Assembly (NCBI RefSeq): GCF_023221775.1
Contig: NZ_JAKUDS010000007.1
Location: 27,031 to 91,030 of the forward strand
Origin: Enterococcus cecorum
GTDB taxonomy: Bacteria > Bacillota > Bacilli > Lactobacillales > Enterococcaceae
Direction of reading: 5' to 3'
DNA: 64,000 bases
The notes under the pieces were generated by a model. That model worked only from the letters and a program-made list of their open reading frames with translations, did not search any database and was not told the origin of the DNA. The position numbers were made by a program, and so were the translations under genes. Shown in pieces: positions 1 to 8,776 of the stretch. The number at the start of each line of letters is the position of its first letter. The stretch's first letter is position 1.

Positions 1-452
1 CCCACTGCTTTCACTTTTGCTAGCCAATCTGATGCAAGTTTGCCGTGCGCCTTGAATGCCATTTCTCGCTTATCTTCCTCATCTGCTACTTTATGAATGG
101 TAAGATGGAGGTAATCTTCAGGCAGTTCTGTGAGTAATTCGCCCCACTCAACTACACATAAACCATCCCCTTCAAAATACTCTTCTAAGCCCATGCCTTC
201 CACATCACCATCGATGCGGTAAACATCCATATGATAAAAAGGTAATCTTCCTTCATCATATTCGCGAATCAAAGTATAAGTGGGACTTTTTATCATTTGT
301 TGAATGCCTAAACCTTTCGCAATACTTTTAGATAGTGTTGTTTTCCCTGCACCTAAATCACCAGATAGAATCAAGACATTCCCCCCTTGAGCAGTTTGAC
401 CAAGAAGTAAGCCCAATTGTTCCATCTCTTGCAGTCCATTGATTTGAATCAA
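1..452 (-). CDS. tsaE: TsaE, tRNA threonylcarbamoyladenosine synthesis ATPase (3' end cut by window)
   Basis: TsaE is the P-loop ATPase that works with TsaB and TsaD to make t6A at position 37 of ANN-decoding tRNAs in the cytoplasm. The protein reads IQINGLQEMEQLG near its start, followed by the Walker A motif GDLGAGKTTLSK around residues 32-43. The frame stays open to base 1 (about 150 codons), so only the last few residues are missing. The start chosen is TTG at 452, preceded by GTGAGGAA at a workable distance; no in-frame ATG lies upstream of the Walker motif except an internal one. It lies downstream of pta and the exporter gene but is separated from them by a terminator. Confidence 0.9.
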   Translation of the reverse strand, partial: MIQINGLQEMEQLGLLLGQTAQGGNVLILSGDLGAGKTTLSKSIAKGLGIQQMIKSPTYTLIREYDEGRLPFYHMDVYRIDGDVEGMGLEEYFEGDGLCVVEWGELLTELPEDYLHLTIHKVADEEDKREMAFKAHGKLASDWLAKVKAV

Positions 453-543
453 GACGATTTCCTCACTTTCAAAAAATCTATTTGACCTTATATTAACACA
501 AATCTCATCCATCCGTCATGCTATCCTGGATTAAATCCTACAC

Positions 544-585
544 AAAAAAGCTAGGACATTCAGCAAGCTACCGAAACATCCTAGC
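544..585 (-). terminator. Rho-independent terminator after the exporter gene
   Basis: On the minus strand GCTAGGA (585-579) pairs with TCCTAGC (556-550) and is followed by a run of six T (549-544). It ends the pta-exporter transcript before tsaE. Confidence 0.75.
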
Positions 586-614
586 CTTTGTTGTGCATAT
601 AAAATTTCCTTGTC

Positions 615-1478
615 TCATATTTTTCTTTTGCCATGCACATACATCATATAGGCGGTAACAAAAATAATCACATAACCAATGAAGGAATAAGCGTCCGGAA
701 TTTCACCGTATAATACAAAGCCGAAGAATCCTACAAATAGTACTTGTGAGTAGTCAAAAATCGAGATTTCTTTTGCTGGTGCGTAACTATAAGCACTAGT
801 TACCGAGAATTGTCCCCCGCTTGCCATAACCCCAGCCATTAATAAATAAATGATTTGCTGGGTAGACATTGGATGAAAATCGACAATCATCGATGGAATC
901 ATAGCCAAACAAGAAAACAATGAAAAATAAAAGACAATTGCCGGCCCCTTTATTGGTGTGAACGATAATTTACGTACCAATGTATAGGCGGTCGAAGCAC
1001 AAAAAGAACCAAGTAAGGCAATCGTGTAACCTAACAATTGCGGATTGGTAAAGCTAGGTTTGACAATAAATAGCATCCCAACCATCGCAATCCCCATAGC
1101 AATATATTGAAAGCGGGCAGGTTTTTCTTTTAAAATGACCAATGATAGTAAAACGGTGAAAAAAGGCGTTAATTTTTGAATCATTGACGCATCAGTGAGT
1201 ACCAAATGATCAACGGCATAATAATTACACAAGAGCCCCACTGTTCCAAAAAAAGCTCTAAAGTAGAGTAAAGTCCGTGATTCTTTTGGCACATGAAACG
1301 CTATCCGCTGCTTTTTAAGTACATAAAAAGCAACGAATAGCGCGACTAAATTTCTGAAAAAACTCTTCTGCATTACTGGTAAATCACCAGCTAATTTTAC
1401 AAAGACATTCATCCCTGCAAAACAAAAAGCAGAAAGAATAATCATCAAAATACCTAATTGTTTTTGATTTTGTTTCAT
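615..1478 (-). CDS. EamA/DMT superfamily transporter (10 TM exporter)
   Basis: This is a 287-residue integral membrane protein with about ten hydrophobic segments in two EamA repeats, the layout of drug/metabolite transporters such as RhaT and YdcZ relatives. The N-terminal repeat contains FAGMNVFVKLAG and the second repeat LGSFCASTAYTLVRKLS. The substrate cannot be told from sequence; family members export amino acids, purines or drugs. It starts 7 bases after the pta stop with AAAGGAT as ribosome binding site lying at the pta end, so it is probably cotranscribed and translationally coupled to pta. It sits between pta and tsaE, genes I expect closer together in enterococci. Confidence 0.88.
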   Translation of the reverse strand: MKQNQKQLGILMIILSAFCFAGMNVFVKLAGDLPVMQKSFFRNLVALFVAFYVLKKQRIAFHVPKESRTLLYFRAFFGTVGLLCNYYAVDHLVLTDASMIQKLTPFFTVLLSLVILKEKPARFQYIAMGIAMVGMLFIVKPSFTNPQLLGYTIALLGSFCASTAYTLVRKLSFTPIKGPAIVFYFSLFSCLAMIPSMIVDFHPMSTQQIIYLLMAGVMASGGQFSVTSAYSYAPAKEISIFDYSQVLFVGFFGFVLYGEIPDAYSFIGYVIIFVTAYMMYVHGKRKI

Positions 1479-1485
1479 TTATCCT

Positions 1486-2466
1486 TTAATCCAATAAAGT
1501 TTGAACAGCAGTGATAATTGATAATTTATAAACATCTTCTTCGTTACATCCACGAGAAAGGTCAGAAACTGGTTGGTTTAATCCTTGTAAGATAGGTCCA
1601 ATGGCTTCAAATCCACCAAAACGTTGGGCAATCTTATAGCCAATATTTCCGGCTTGTAAATCTGGGAATACAAAAACAGTAGCCTTACCAGCAACCTCTG
1701 AATTTGGCGCTTTTTGAGCAGCTACACTTGGGACATAAGCCGCGTCAAATTGTAATTCCCCATCGATTGTGTAATCTGGTGCTAATTCTTGAGCAATTTT
1801 AGTAGCTTCAACGACCTTATCAACCATTTCAGCTTTAGCAGATCCTTTTGTAGAGAAACTTAACATTGCCACTTTAGGATCAATATCAAACAATTCAGCC
1901 GTTTTAGCAGAAGCAACAGCGATTTCAGCTAATTCTTGGGCATTTGGATTCACGTTAATTGCGCAATCGCTAAATAAATATTTTTCTTGGTCGCGACCAC
2001 GAACCATTAAGAAAGCACCACTTGTACGGCTAACTCCTGGTTTTGTCTTAATAATTTGCAAGGCTGGACGAACTGTATCTCCTGTAGAGTGAACAGCACC
2101 TGATACCATCCCTTGAGTGACACCCATATAAGTTAACATTGTACCAAAGTAGTTGACATCTTTTAAGATTTGTTCTGCTTGTTCTTTAGTTGCTTTGCCT
2201 TTTCGACGTTCCACAAAGGCAGCGACCATTTCATCCCAAGCAGGATAAGTATCTGGGTCTAAAATTTCAAATCCTTCTAGAGAAATCCCACGGCTTTGCG
2301 CAGCTTTTTTCACTTCTTCGGTATTACCGATTAAGACTGGTTCTACAAGTTCTTCAGATTTTAAACGAGCCGCTGCACCTAAAATACGTGGATCTGTTGC
2401 TTCCGGAAAAGCGATTTTAATATGTTTTCTTACAATTTTAAATTTTAAGCTATCAAATAGTTCCAT
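1486..2466 (-). CDS. pta: Phosphate acetyltransferase
   Basis: Pta converts acetyl-CoA plus phosphate to acetyl phosphate, the first half of the Pta-AckA route that yields ATP during mixed-acid fermentation. The 326-residue length fits the short, single-domain Firmicutes type (no DRTGG domain). Visible signatures are FPEATDPRILGAAARL at residues 21-36, SGAVHSTGDTVRPALQ around 122-137 and KATVFVFPDLQAGNIGYK near 261-278. A strong GGAGGT ribosome site precedes ATG 2466. It lies downstream of ung on the same strand with 147 bases between and no clear terminator. The acetate kinase gene is not in the window. Confidence 0.95.
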   Translation of the reverse strand: MELFDSLKFKIVRKHIKIAFPEATDPRILGAAARLKSEELVEPVLIGNTEEVKKAAQSRGISLEGFEILDPDTYPAWDEMVAAFVERRKGKATKEQAEQILKDVNYFGTMLTYMGVTQGMVSGAVHSTGDTVRPALQIIKTKPGVSRTSGAFLMVRGRDQEKYLFSDCAINVNPNAQELAEIAVASAKTAELFDIDPKVAMLSFSTKGSAKAEMVDKVVEATKIAQELAPDYTIDGELQFDAAYVPSVAAQKAPNSEVAGKATVFVFPDLQAGNIGYKIAQRFGGFEAIGPILQGLNQPVSDLSRGCNEEDVYKLSIITAVQTLLD

Positions 2467-2613
2467 TGATAAATAACCTCCAGTTTTTTAATACCCTTAC
2501 ATTGTACACCAAATCATTAAAAATGAACAGTTCTTTTTCCTGTCTAAATTTGAAAATACGCATGAAAATAATATTGTTAACATTTTCAAAAAAAAATACA
2601 TTAATACAGTCTT

Positions 2614-3309
2614 TTAAAATTTTTCCAACTGTTCTACTGGTGGGAGTTGCCAGTTGATTGGTTGATACCCCATTTGGACTAACGCTTGGTTACATCTTGA
2701 AAATGGCTTTGACCCAAAGAAACCTCGATTAGCTGAAAATGGACTGGGATGGGGAGATTGGATGACCACATGACGCGAAGTATCAATAAAATTGATTTTC
2801 GTTTGTGCAGGTCTCCCCCAGAGAATAAATACCATTGGCTCCGGTCTATCATTTAATTTCTTTATGATTGCATCAGTTAAGATTTCCCAACCTTGTGAAG
2901 CATGTGAATTGGCTTGACCTGCTCGCACAGTTAGAACAGTATTCAGCAATAGTACCCCCTGCTTTGCCCATGAAGTTAAACATCCATGGTTAGCCGGTTG
3001 AATCCCCAAATCATTTTGCAATTCTTGATAGATATTACGTAATGAAGGCGGGATTCTGACACCAGGTTGTACAGAAAAAGAAAGCCCATGTGCTTGATTG
3101 GGGCCATGATAAGGGTCTTGACCTAAAATGACCACTTTCACATCCTCATAAGGCGTTAATTGTAAAGCCTCGAAAATATGATACATATCGGGATAAATCG
3201 TTTGTGTGGCATATTCCTTTTTAAGATATTGCCGCAAATGTTGATAATAATCTTTTTGAAATTCGTCTTGTAAAATATCTTGCCAACTATTTTGGATAAT
3301 TGTCTTCAA
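2614..3309 (-). CDS. ung: Uracil-DNA glycosylase (family 1)
   Basis: Ung removes uracil from DNA to start base excision repair. The 231-residue protein carries the water-activating motif GQDPYHGP (residues 63-70, Asp65 catalytic) and the C-terminal HPSPFSA loop that inserts into the minor groove, plus [16 protein letters not shown] in between. Length is normal for family 1. Translation most likely starts at TTG 3309, eight bases after an AGGTGAG ribosome site; an ATG is not available at the right place. It is divergent from the Cof-type phosphatase gene. Confidence 0.96.
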   Translation of the reverse strand: MKTIIQNSWQDILQDEFQKDYYQHLRQYLKKEYATQTIYPDMYHIFEALQLTPYEDVKVVILGQDPYHGPNQAHGLSFSVQPGVRIPPSLRNIYQELQNDLGIQPANHGCLTSWAKQGVLLLNTVLTVRAGQANSHASQGWEILTDAIIKKLNDRPEPMVFILWGRPAQTKINFIDTSRHVVIQSPHPSPFSANRGFFGSKPFSRCNQALVQMGYQPINWQLPPVEQLEKF

Positions 3310-3463
3310 CGCATCTCACCTATCTTTCTATTTACACTTATTGTAACTGAAATTTTCTAGGATGAAAGAGTTTTTTGTTATCATTCCAGACATTTTTCAT
3401 TTTGTAAGCCCTCTTTTTATGTTAAACTATTAATAAAGATTGAAGTAGTAAAGGATGAAGAAT

Positions 3464-4336
3464 ATGATTCAATTAATTGCCTCTGATATGGACGGCACAC
3501 TTTTAGACGAACACATGCATATTAGCGAAGAAAATATCGCCGCTATTCGTTATGCCCAAGAAAAAGGCATTCAGTTTATGGTATGCACCGGCAGAAATAT
3601 CACTGAAGCACTCCCTGCCTTAAATGATGCCCAATTAAACTGCCCGATGATTACCCTAAACGGCGCGCAAGCCTTTGATCAAAATCACAATGTACTATTT
3701 ACAGTTGAAATTAGTAAAGAAACTGCCTTAGAAGTCATGCACGTTTTCGAAAAATACAATGTTTACTATGAAGTTTCGACTAATCAAGGGACATTTTCAG
3801 AAAATTTAGCACGCAGAATTGAAACGTTTGCGGCCTTTTTATCTCAAAGATTACCCCACTTAACCTATCAAATGGCCATTGCTATGACTTCAGCTCGTTT
3901 TGAATCATTGCCAATTAAAATTGTAGAGAATATGAAGGAATACATTCTTCAAGAAGAGATCAAAGTCTTAAAAATAATCGGCTTTAATAATACTGAGCCA
4001 CAAATTTTGGATAAAGTATCTGCTGATTTAGCTGATCAACCCAAAATCCATATCACATCATCAGGAACAAATAACATTGAAATCAATCATATCGATGCCC
4101 AAAAAGGAATTGCGGTGAAAAAGATTGCTGAAATGTTCAATATTCCTTTATCTCAAGTCATGACCATTGGTGATAATTATAATGATTTAAGCATGATACA
4201 AGAAGCTGGGGTTAGTTTTGCAATGGAAAATGCAGTTGATGAATTAAAACAAGCTGCTAAATATATTGCCGATACAAATATTCATAGTGGTGTAGGAAAG
4301 GCCATCAGACGAGCAATTGATGAAAATCTATCATAA
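3464..4336 (+). CDS. Cof-type HAD-IIB phosphatase
   Basis: A haloacid dehalogenase phosphatase of the Cof/YidA class, acting on sugar phosphates or FMN-like substrates; the precise substrate is unknown. Motif I is ASDMDGTLLD near the N terminus, motif II MVCTGRN, motif III/IV the C-terminal MTIGDNYNDLSMI (GDxxND acid pair). The cap of about 100 residues between them is the IIB alpha/beta cap. Two ATGs are available; 3464 is preferred because AAAGGA sits 8 bases before it, whereas ATG 3455 overlaps that site. Eighteen bases separate it from the LURP-one-like gene, so the two are likely one transcript. Confidence 0.9.
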   Translation: MIQLIASDMDGTLLDEHMHISEENIAAIRYAQEKGIQFMVCTGRNITEALPALNDAQLNCPMITLNGAQAFDQNHNVLFTVEISKETALEVMHVFEKYNVYYEVSTNQGTFSENLARRIETFAAFLSQRLPHLTYQMAIAMTSARFESLPIKIVENMKEYILQEEIKVLKIIGFNNTEPQILDKVSADLADQPKIHITSSGTNNIEINHIDAQKGIAVKKIAEMFNIPLSQVMTIGDNYNDLSMIQEAGVSFAMENAVDELKQAAKYIADTNIHSGVGKAIRRAIDENLS

Positions 4337-4354
4337 ATTTAAGAAGGAATTGTT

Positions 4355-4882
4355 ATGTCAGAATTCTATATTCAACAACACCAACTCTCCAAAAGGACAA
4401 GAACCATTGTCAAGGATGAAAAAAATCGAGATATTTATCTAATGGTCGGTAATTGGGGCAGAAAACGTGATGCACTTTTACTCTATCAAATGAACGGACA
4501 ACTCGTTGCCAGCATTAAGCAAGCCAGTTTCATTTTTGGTAGCAAATTTATCATTTACGAAAACTATCAAAAAGTTGGAGAGATGCGCAAAATTTTCAAC
4601 TGGCCGGGAGATTTTTATTATGTTAAACAACTTCACTGGGCGGCCCATGGTGATATTTATCAACACAAATATCAAATCCACCATTTTAACGAGCGAATTA
4701 TGACAATGGATAAAGCGAATTTTTTGACGGGTAATTATTATAGCCTAGATATTCCTAATGAAAAAAATGCACCGAAATGTATTTGTATTGCTGCAGTTAT
4801 GGATTATTGGTTATATAATCGTTCTAAAAGAGAAGCTAAAAATGCTGAAATAAATTATCAAACCTCACTAATTACTGAATAA
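4355..4882 (+). CDS. LURP-one-related (YxjI-like) protein
   Basis: A 175-residue protein with the pattern of the LURP-one/tubby-like beta-barrel family: an N-terminal Tyr-Ile-Gln start, regular beta strands, YLMVGNWGRKRDALLLYQMNG in two strands, QLVASIKQASFIFGSKF, then VGEMRKIFNWPGDFYYV. Such proteins resemble the phospholipid scramblase fold, but no bacterial member has a settled function. The identification comes from strand pattern and not from catalytic residues, so it is moderate. AAGAAGGAA precedes ATG 4355. It follows a Cof phosphatase by 18 bases. Confidence 0.6.
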   Translation: MSEFYIQQHQLSKRTRTIVKDEKNRDIYLMVGNWGRKRDALLLYQMNGQLVASIKQASFIFGSKFIIYENYQKVGEMRKIFNWPGDFYYVKQLHWAAHGDIYQHKYQIHHFNERIMTMDKANFLTGNYYSLDIPNEKNAPKCICIAAVMDYWLYNRSKREAKNAEINYQTSLITE

Positions 4883-4949
4883 TCAAGCTCGTATTGGTGT
4901 ATATTTTTTCAATGCGACAAGTTTTTACTATACGTTTATTTGACATTGA

Positions 4950-4958
4950 TGTTATAAT
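4950..4958 (+). promoter_or_regulatory. Extended -10 promoter of nrdI
   Basis: TGTTATAAT at 4950-4958 is a consensus extended -10. The TTGACA at 4940 is only 7 bases upstream and cannot be its -35. Initiation about 7 bases downstream would fall at the GGAGG ribosome site, giving a very short leader. Confidence 0.45.
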
Positions 4959-4977
4959 ATACGTTGGAGGTATGAAA

Positions 4978-5430
4978 ATGACTATTAATGTACGCTTTAT
5001 CTCAATTTCAGGCAATACGCGTGCCTTTATCCAAAAATTAGTTGAATTTGCAAAATCTCAACATGAATTAGATGAAAGCATGCCTTTGATTTATCCAAAA
5101 GAAGTGCATTTGCAAACGATTCCTGAAAATGAAACATGTGATTTTTTCGCCTTTGTGCCAACCTATTTAGAGGGCGGAAACGGTGTGGATAATGGGGATG
5201 TGGAAATTCTGACAGAACCTTTTAGAGAATATATCCGTTTTGGTGAAAACGCCAAGAAATGTTTAGGCGTTATCGGCAGTGGAAATCGTAACTTTAACCA
5301 TCAGTATTGCTTAACCGCGAAACAATACGCAGAAGAATTCAAAGTCCCTTTTATCGCTGACTTTGAACTACGTGGAACGACTCAAGATGTCCACAACATT
5401 TATCAAAAATTGATTGAAATTCAAAAATAA
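4978..5430 (+). CDS. nrdI: NrdI, flavodoxin-like activase of class Ib ribonucleotide reductase
   Basis: NrdI is a flavodoxin that supplies the oxidant for assembling the dimanganese-tyrosyl radical cofactor of NrdF. The 150-residue protein has the FMN phosphate loop SISGNTRAF (near residues 8-16), PTYLEGGNGVDNGDVEIL and GVIGSGNRNFNHQYCLTAKQ, which match the streptococcal-type NrdI. ATG 4978 is chosen because TTGGAGG (4964-4970) lies 7 bases before it; ATG 4972 is too close. The gene is about 21 kb from nrdHEF, unlike the common nrdHIEF arrangement, and is followed after 20 bases by a LysR regulator. Confidence 0.88.
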   Translation: MTINVRFISISGNTRAFIQKLVEFAKSQHELDESMPLIYPKEVHLQTIPENETCDFFAFVPTYLEGGNGVDNGDVEILTEPFREYIRFGENAKKCLGVIGSGNRNFNHQYCLTAKQYAEEFKVPFIADFELRGTTQDVHNIYQKLIEIQK

Positions 5431-5450
5431 GAATAAAGGGAGGCCAAATT

Positions 5451-6272
5451 TTGTTTCAACTACTTCGAACGTTTATTTCAGTTTATGAAACACATAATTT
5501 TACACGCTCGGCAGATTCACTCTTTTTATCTCAACCTACTGTATCTGCACAAATTAAGAAATTGGAAGAAATATTGACCGTACCGTTATTCATTCGTAAT
5601 GGGAAGCAAGAAATTCTCCCCACCGCAGAAGCTGACTATATGTATCCTAAAATTTTAAAAATCTTAAATGAATGGGATCATGCGGTGAAAAAAGTCAGTC
5701 AACAAAAAAATTTGCGCGAAACTTGTGTCATTGCTAGTTCACATTTTTGTGCTGTCTATTATTTACCTAAATTAGTCAGCCATCTTTTGACAGCTTTTCC
5801 TAGAGTTGATTTTGTCTTTAAAGTATCTACCAGTGATGAAATTGTCGAATGGTTGGAAAATAGTAAAATTGATATCGGTTTGATTGAGCAAGTGGATCAC
5901 CACAAAGAGTTTAATAAAACGACTTTGGCGATGGACGAACTTGTATTAGCAGGAGATTTAAGCAGTGAATATTGGCTATTAGGAAATGATGATCTATCTT
6001 TACGTCAATTGAACCAACATTATCTACAAAATCACCCGATTGAGCCGAAAATTATTGAAATTGATACAGATGAAATGATTGGTTCCATGCTAAAAAATGG
6101 GGTTGGGCAATCCATCGTCCCTCGTTGTACTTTAGACCCATCTATTCACTTTAGTCAGCTACCCAAAGATAACAAACGCCACTTCTATTCGATCGTTCGT
6201 AGAGATAATTTGCGCGAAAATATTGTTGCAATTAATCAAAAATTACAACTATTGGCTGAAAAACTATTCTAA
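5451..6272 (+). CDS. LysR-family transcriptional regulator
   Basis: The first 60 residues form the LysR winged helix (FTRSADSLFLSQPTVSAQIKKLE), followed by a linker helix and a periplasmic-binding-like effector domain. At 273 residues it is about 20 shorter than typical LysR proteins, with the shortening in the effector domain. The start is TTG 5451, seven bases after AAGGGAGG. It is probably cotranscribed with nrdI (20-base gap) and ends at a strong terminator. Effector and targets are not evident; no classical T-N11-A site could be assigned. Confidence 0.88.
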   Translation: MFQLLRTFISVYETHNFTRSADSLFLSQPTVSAQIKKLEEILTVPLFIRNGKQEILPTAEADYMYPKILKILNEWDHAVKKVSQQKNLRETCVIASSHFCAVYYLPKLVSHLLTAFPRVDFVFKVSTSDEIVEWLENSKIDIGLIEQVDHHKEFNKTTLAMDELVLAGDLSSEYWLLGNDDLSLRQLNQHYLQNHPIEPKIIEIDTDEMIGSMLKNGVGQSIVPRCTLDPSIHFSQLPKDNKRHFYSIVRRDNLRENIVAINQKLQLLAEKLF

Positions 6273-6276
6273 AAAA

Positions 6277-6312
6277 AAACCACAACTTTAATGTGTTAAA
6301 GTTGTGGTTTTT
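6277..6312. terminator. Bidirectional terminator between the LysR gene and nadE
   Basis: A 15-bp perfect stem (6277-6291 with 6296-6310) around a TGTG loop, with A and T runs on both sides, serves the convergent LysR gene and nadE. Confidence 0.9.
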
Positions 6313-6330
6313 CATTCTTCTATTGACTAC

Positions 6331-7155
6331 TTATCTCCAAAAATCGTCAAAAATAGTAATTGGTAAGTGACGTTTATGTTCCGTCTTATGCCACCAGTTT
6401 TCAATAGTGGTACGGGCTTTTTCACTTACAGATTTACCTTCAAGATAATCATCAATTTCATCATAAGTCACCCCTAAAGCTACTTCATCAGCAATTAATG
6501 GTTTATCATCTTCTAAATCAGCCGTTGGCACTTTTTCATAAATGGCCGGTTCAGCACCTAAATAAGCGAGTAGTTGCTTACCTTGACGTTTATTTAATCT
6601 AAAAATCGGTAAAATATCAGCGCCCCCGTCACCAAATTTTGTAAAGAAACCGGTGATATTTTCTGCCGCATGGTCCGTACCAATAACTGCACCTTTATTT
6701 TCTCCAGCAATCGCATATTGCGTAATCATCCGTTGACGTGCCTTTATATTTCCTTTATTGAAGTCACTAACAATCACACCAGCTTCTTCTAAAGCAGCAA
6801 CTTGCCCATCAACTGGCGCTTTAATATTCACAGTATAAACACGGTCCGCTTGAATAAATTTTAATGCTCGATTTGCATCTTCTTCATCTGCTTGATTCCC
6901 ATAAGGTAAACGAACTGCAATAAATTGATAAGCATCATCCTTTAATTCATCTCGAAGTTCTTCCATGGCTAATTGCGCCAAACGCCCAGCCAATGAGGAA
7001 TCTTGTCCCCCGCTAATTCCTAAGACATAAGTTTTTAAAAATGGATGTTTCTTCATATAATCTTTCAGAAATTCCACACTTTTTCTTACTTCTTCTTCCG
7101 GATCAATGATTGGCTTTACACCTAATACTTGAATAATTTTTTCTTGTAAACTCAT
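6331..7155 (-). CDS. nadE: NH3-dependent NAD+ synthetase
   Basis: NadE amidates deamido-NAD to NAD, the last step of both NAD routes. The 274-residue protein has the PP-loop [15 protein letters not shown] (ATP pyrophosphatase signature, residues 45-59), [26 protein letters not shown] and the C-terminal [18 protein letters not shown]. It lacks an N-terminal nitrilase (glutaminase) domain, so ammonia is the donor. It begins 13 bases after pncB with AAAGGA as ribosome site, so the two form a salvage operon. Confidence 0.96.
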   Translation of the reverse strand: MSLQEKIIQVLGVKPIIDPEEEVRKSVEFLKDYMKKHPFLKTYVLGISGGQDSSLAGRLAQLAMEELRDELKDDAYQFIAVRLPYGNQADEEDANRALKFIQADRVYTVNIKAPVDGQVAALEEAGVIVSDFNKGNIKARQRMITQYAIAGENKGAVIGTDHAAENITGFFTKFGDGGADILPIFRLNKRQGKQLLAYLGAEPAIYEKVPTADLEDDKPLIADEVALGVTYDEIDDYLEGKSVSEKARTTIENWWHKTEHKRHLPITIFDDFWR

Positions 7156-7168
7156 CGAATCAGTCCTT

Positions 7169-8644
7169 TTATTTCATCAAATTATGTTGCTCAAAAGTTG
7201 CTTTTCTAACCTTATCTAATAAATTCATCTTATGGTTCCAACAATCCGTAGAAAGATCCACTGGATATTTTTGCGGATTTAAATCGCGTTTATACTCTTC
7301 CCATAATGAATCCAAATTTTGTTGCGCATAATGTTTGATTTCTTCTAAGTTTGGTTTTTGATAAACGAGCTTGCCATCAACAAAAATATCTTGTAATAAA
7401 GGTCGCGCAGTAAAATCAGTCACCGTCTTATTAATGAAAGTATGCACTGGGTGGAACATAAAGATTTCGTCTTCTTTGCGTGGGTCTTCATCCCAAAGTG
7501 TAATGTAATCCCCTTGTGACTTACCATCAGAATTACGAGTAATACGCCAAACTTGTTTCTTACCTGGCGTAGTTACTTTTTCAGCATTACTTGAAAGCTT
7601 AATTGTATCCACCATTTCCCCGTCTTCATTTTCAATGGAAACCATCTTATAAACTGCTCCTAAAGAAGGTTGGTTATACGCAGTAATTAATTTCGTACCT
7701 ACTCCCCAAACATCAATTTTCGCTTTTTGCATCTTCAAGCTTAAAATCGTACTTTCATCTAAATCATTTGAAGCATAAATTTTTGCATCAGGGAACCCAG
7801 CTTCATCCAATTGCTCGCGGACACGTTTTGAAATATAGGCCATATCGCCACTATCAATTCGCACACCTAAGAAATTAATCTTATCTCCTAATTCTTTCGC
7901 AACACGAATGGCACTAGGAACACCTAAACGCAAGGTATCATACGTATCAACCAAAAAGACACAATCTTTATGTGTTTTTGCATATGCCATGAAAGCATCA
8001 TAATCATTACCATAAGATTGCACTAACGCATGCGCATGAGTCCCACTAGCTGGGATTCCAAAAATTTTACCAGCGCGGACATTACTTGTGGCATCTGCAC
8101 CCCCAATATAGGCTGCACGTGTTCCCCAAATCGCTGCATCCAAATCTTGTGCGCGACGTGTTCCAAATTCTAATAATGGATCCTGACCGATAACTGATTT
8201 AATGCGAGCCGCTTTAGTTGCAATTAATGTTTGGAAGTTAACAATATTTAACAAAGCTGTTTCGACGAGTTGAGCCTGTGCTAATGGACCTTCAATTTGT
8301 AAAATCGGCTCATTATTAAAGACCAAATCGCCCTCTAAAGCTGAACGCACCGTACAAGTAAACTTGAAATTTGCTAAATAATCTAAAAATTCTTCTGAGT
8401 AATTGCATTCATTACGTAAATATTCGATATCAGAATCGCTAAAAGTCAAATTGCTCAAATAATCAATAATTCTTTCAAGACCAGCAAAAATAGCATAACC
8501 ATGCTTAAATGGCATATCTCTAAAATAACATTCGAAGACTACATTTAAATTATGGCGACCAAGTTCAAAGTAAGTTTGCATCATATTAATTTGATACATG
8601 TCGGTATGTAAGGTTAGACTATCATCCGGATATAACTTCTGCAT
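7169..8644 (-). CDS. pncB: Nicotinate phosphoribosyltransferase
   Basis: PncB converts nicotinate plus PRPP to nicotinate mononucleotide, the entry step of Preiss-Handler NAD salvage. The 491-residue protein contains [13 protein letters not shown] near the N terminus, [37 protein letters not shown] with the active-site histidine, and VDTYDT. ATG 8644 is preferred: GAAAGGA is 9 bases upstream, whereas ATG 8653 directly abuts it. Together with nadE it suggests the cell lives on imported nicotinate; the adenylyltransferase nadD is not in the window. Confidence 0.95.
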   Translation of the reverse strand: MQKLYPDDSLTLHTDMYQINMMQTYFELGRHNLNVVFECYFRDMPFKHGYAIFAGLERIIDYLSNLTFSDSDIEYLRNECNYSEEFLDYLANFKFTCTVRSALEGDLVFNNEPILQIEGPLAQAQLVETALLNIVNFQTLIATKAARIKSVIGQDPLLEFGTRRAQDLDAAIWGTRAAYIGGADATSNVRAGKIFGIPASGTHAHALVQSYGNDYDAFMAYAKTHKDCVFLVDTYDTLRLGVPSAIRVAKELGDKINFLGVRIDSGDMAYISKRVREQLDEAGFPDAKIYASNDLDESTILSLKMQKAKIDVWGVGTKLITAYNQPSLGAVYKMVSIENEDGEMVDTIKLSSNAEKVTTPGKKQVWRITRNSDGKSQGDYITLWDEDPRKEDEIFMFHPVHTFINKTVTDFTARPLLQDIFVDGKLVYQKPNLEEIKHYAQQNLDSLWEEYKRDLNPQKYPVDLSTDCWNHKMNLLDKVRKATFEQHNLMK

Positions 8645-8708
8645 ATTTAACATTCCTTTCAATATCGGAATCATCAACCAATGATTTCATAAAAATATAT
8701 TTGCAAAC

Positions 8709-8737
8709 ATTATAACACATCTGTCAATACATTAAAA
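8709..8737 (-). promoter_or_regulatory. pncB promoter with possible NiaR-type operator
   Basis: On the minus strand there is an extended -10 TGTTATAAT and a weak -35 TTTTAA 17 bases upstream. Between them lies ATGTATTGACAGATGTG, which contains an imperfect TGT-N-TTGACA palindrome resembling operators of the niacin repressor NiaR as I remember them. The operator call is inference. Confidence 0.45.
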
Positions 8738-8770
8738 AGCCAATGCCTCAAAAATGAGTATCATTGGCTC
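8733..8770 (-). terminator. Terminator of the CPBP protease gene
   Basis: On the minus strand AGCCAATGA pairs with ATTGGCT across a short secondary hairpin and is followed by TTTTT. It overlaps the -35 region of pncB. Confidence 0.75.
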
Positions 8771-8776
8771 AAAAAC

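Noticed and set aside
4940..4958. TTGACA as -35 of nrdI
   Set aside because: Only 7 bases separate it from TATAAT. The same odd spacing occurs at pncB (8709-8727), but the surrounding bases differ, so I treat it as coincidence.
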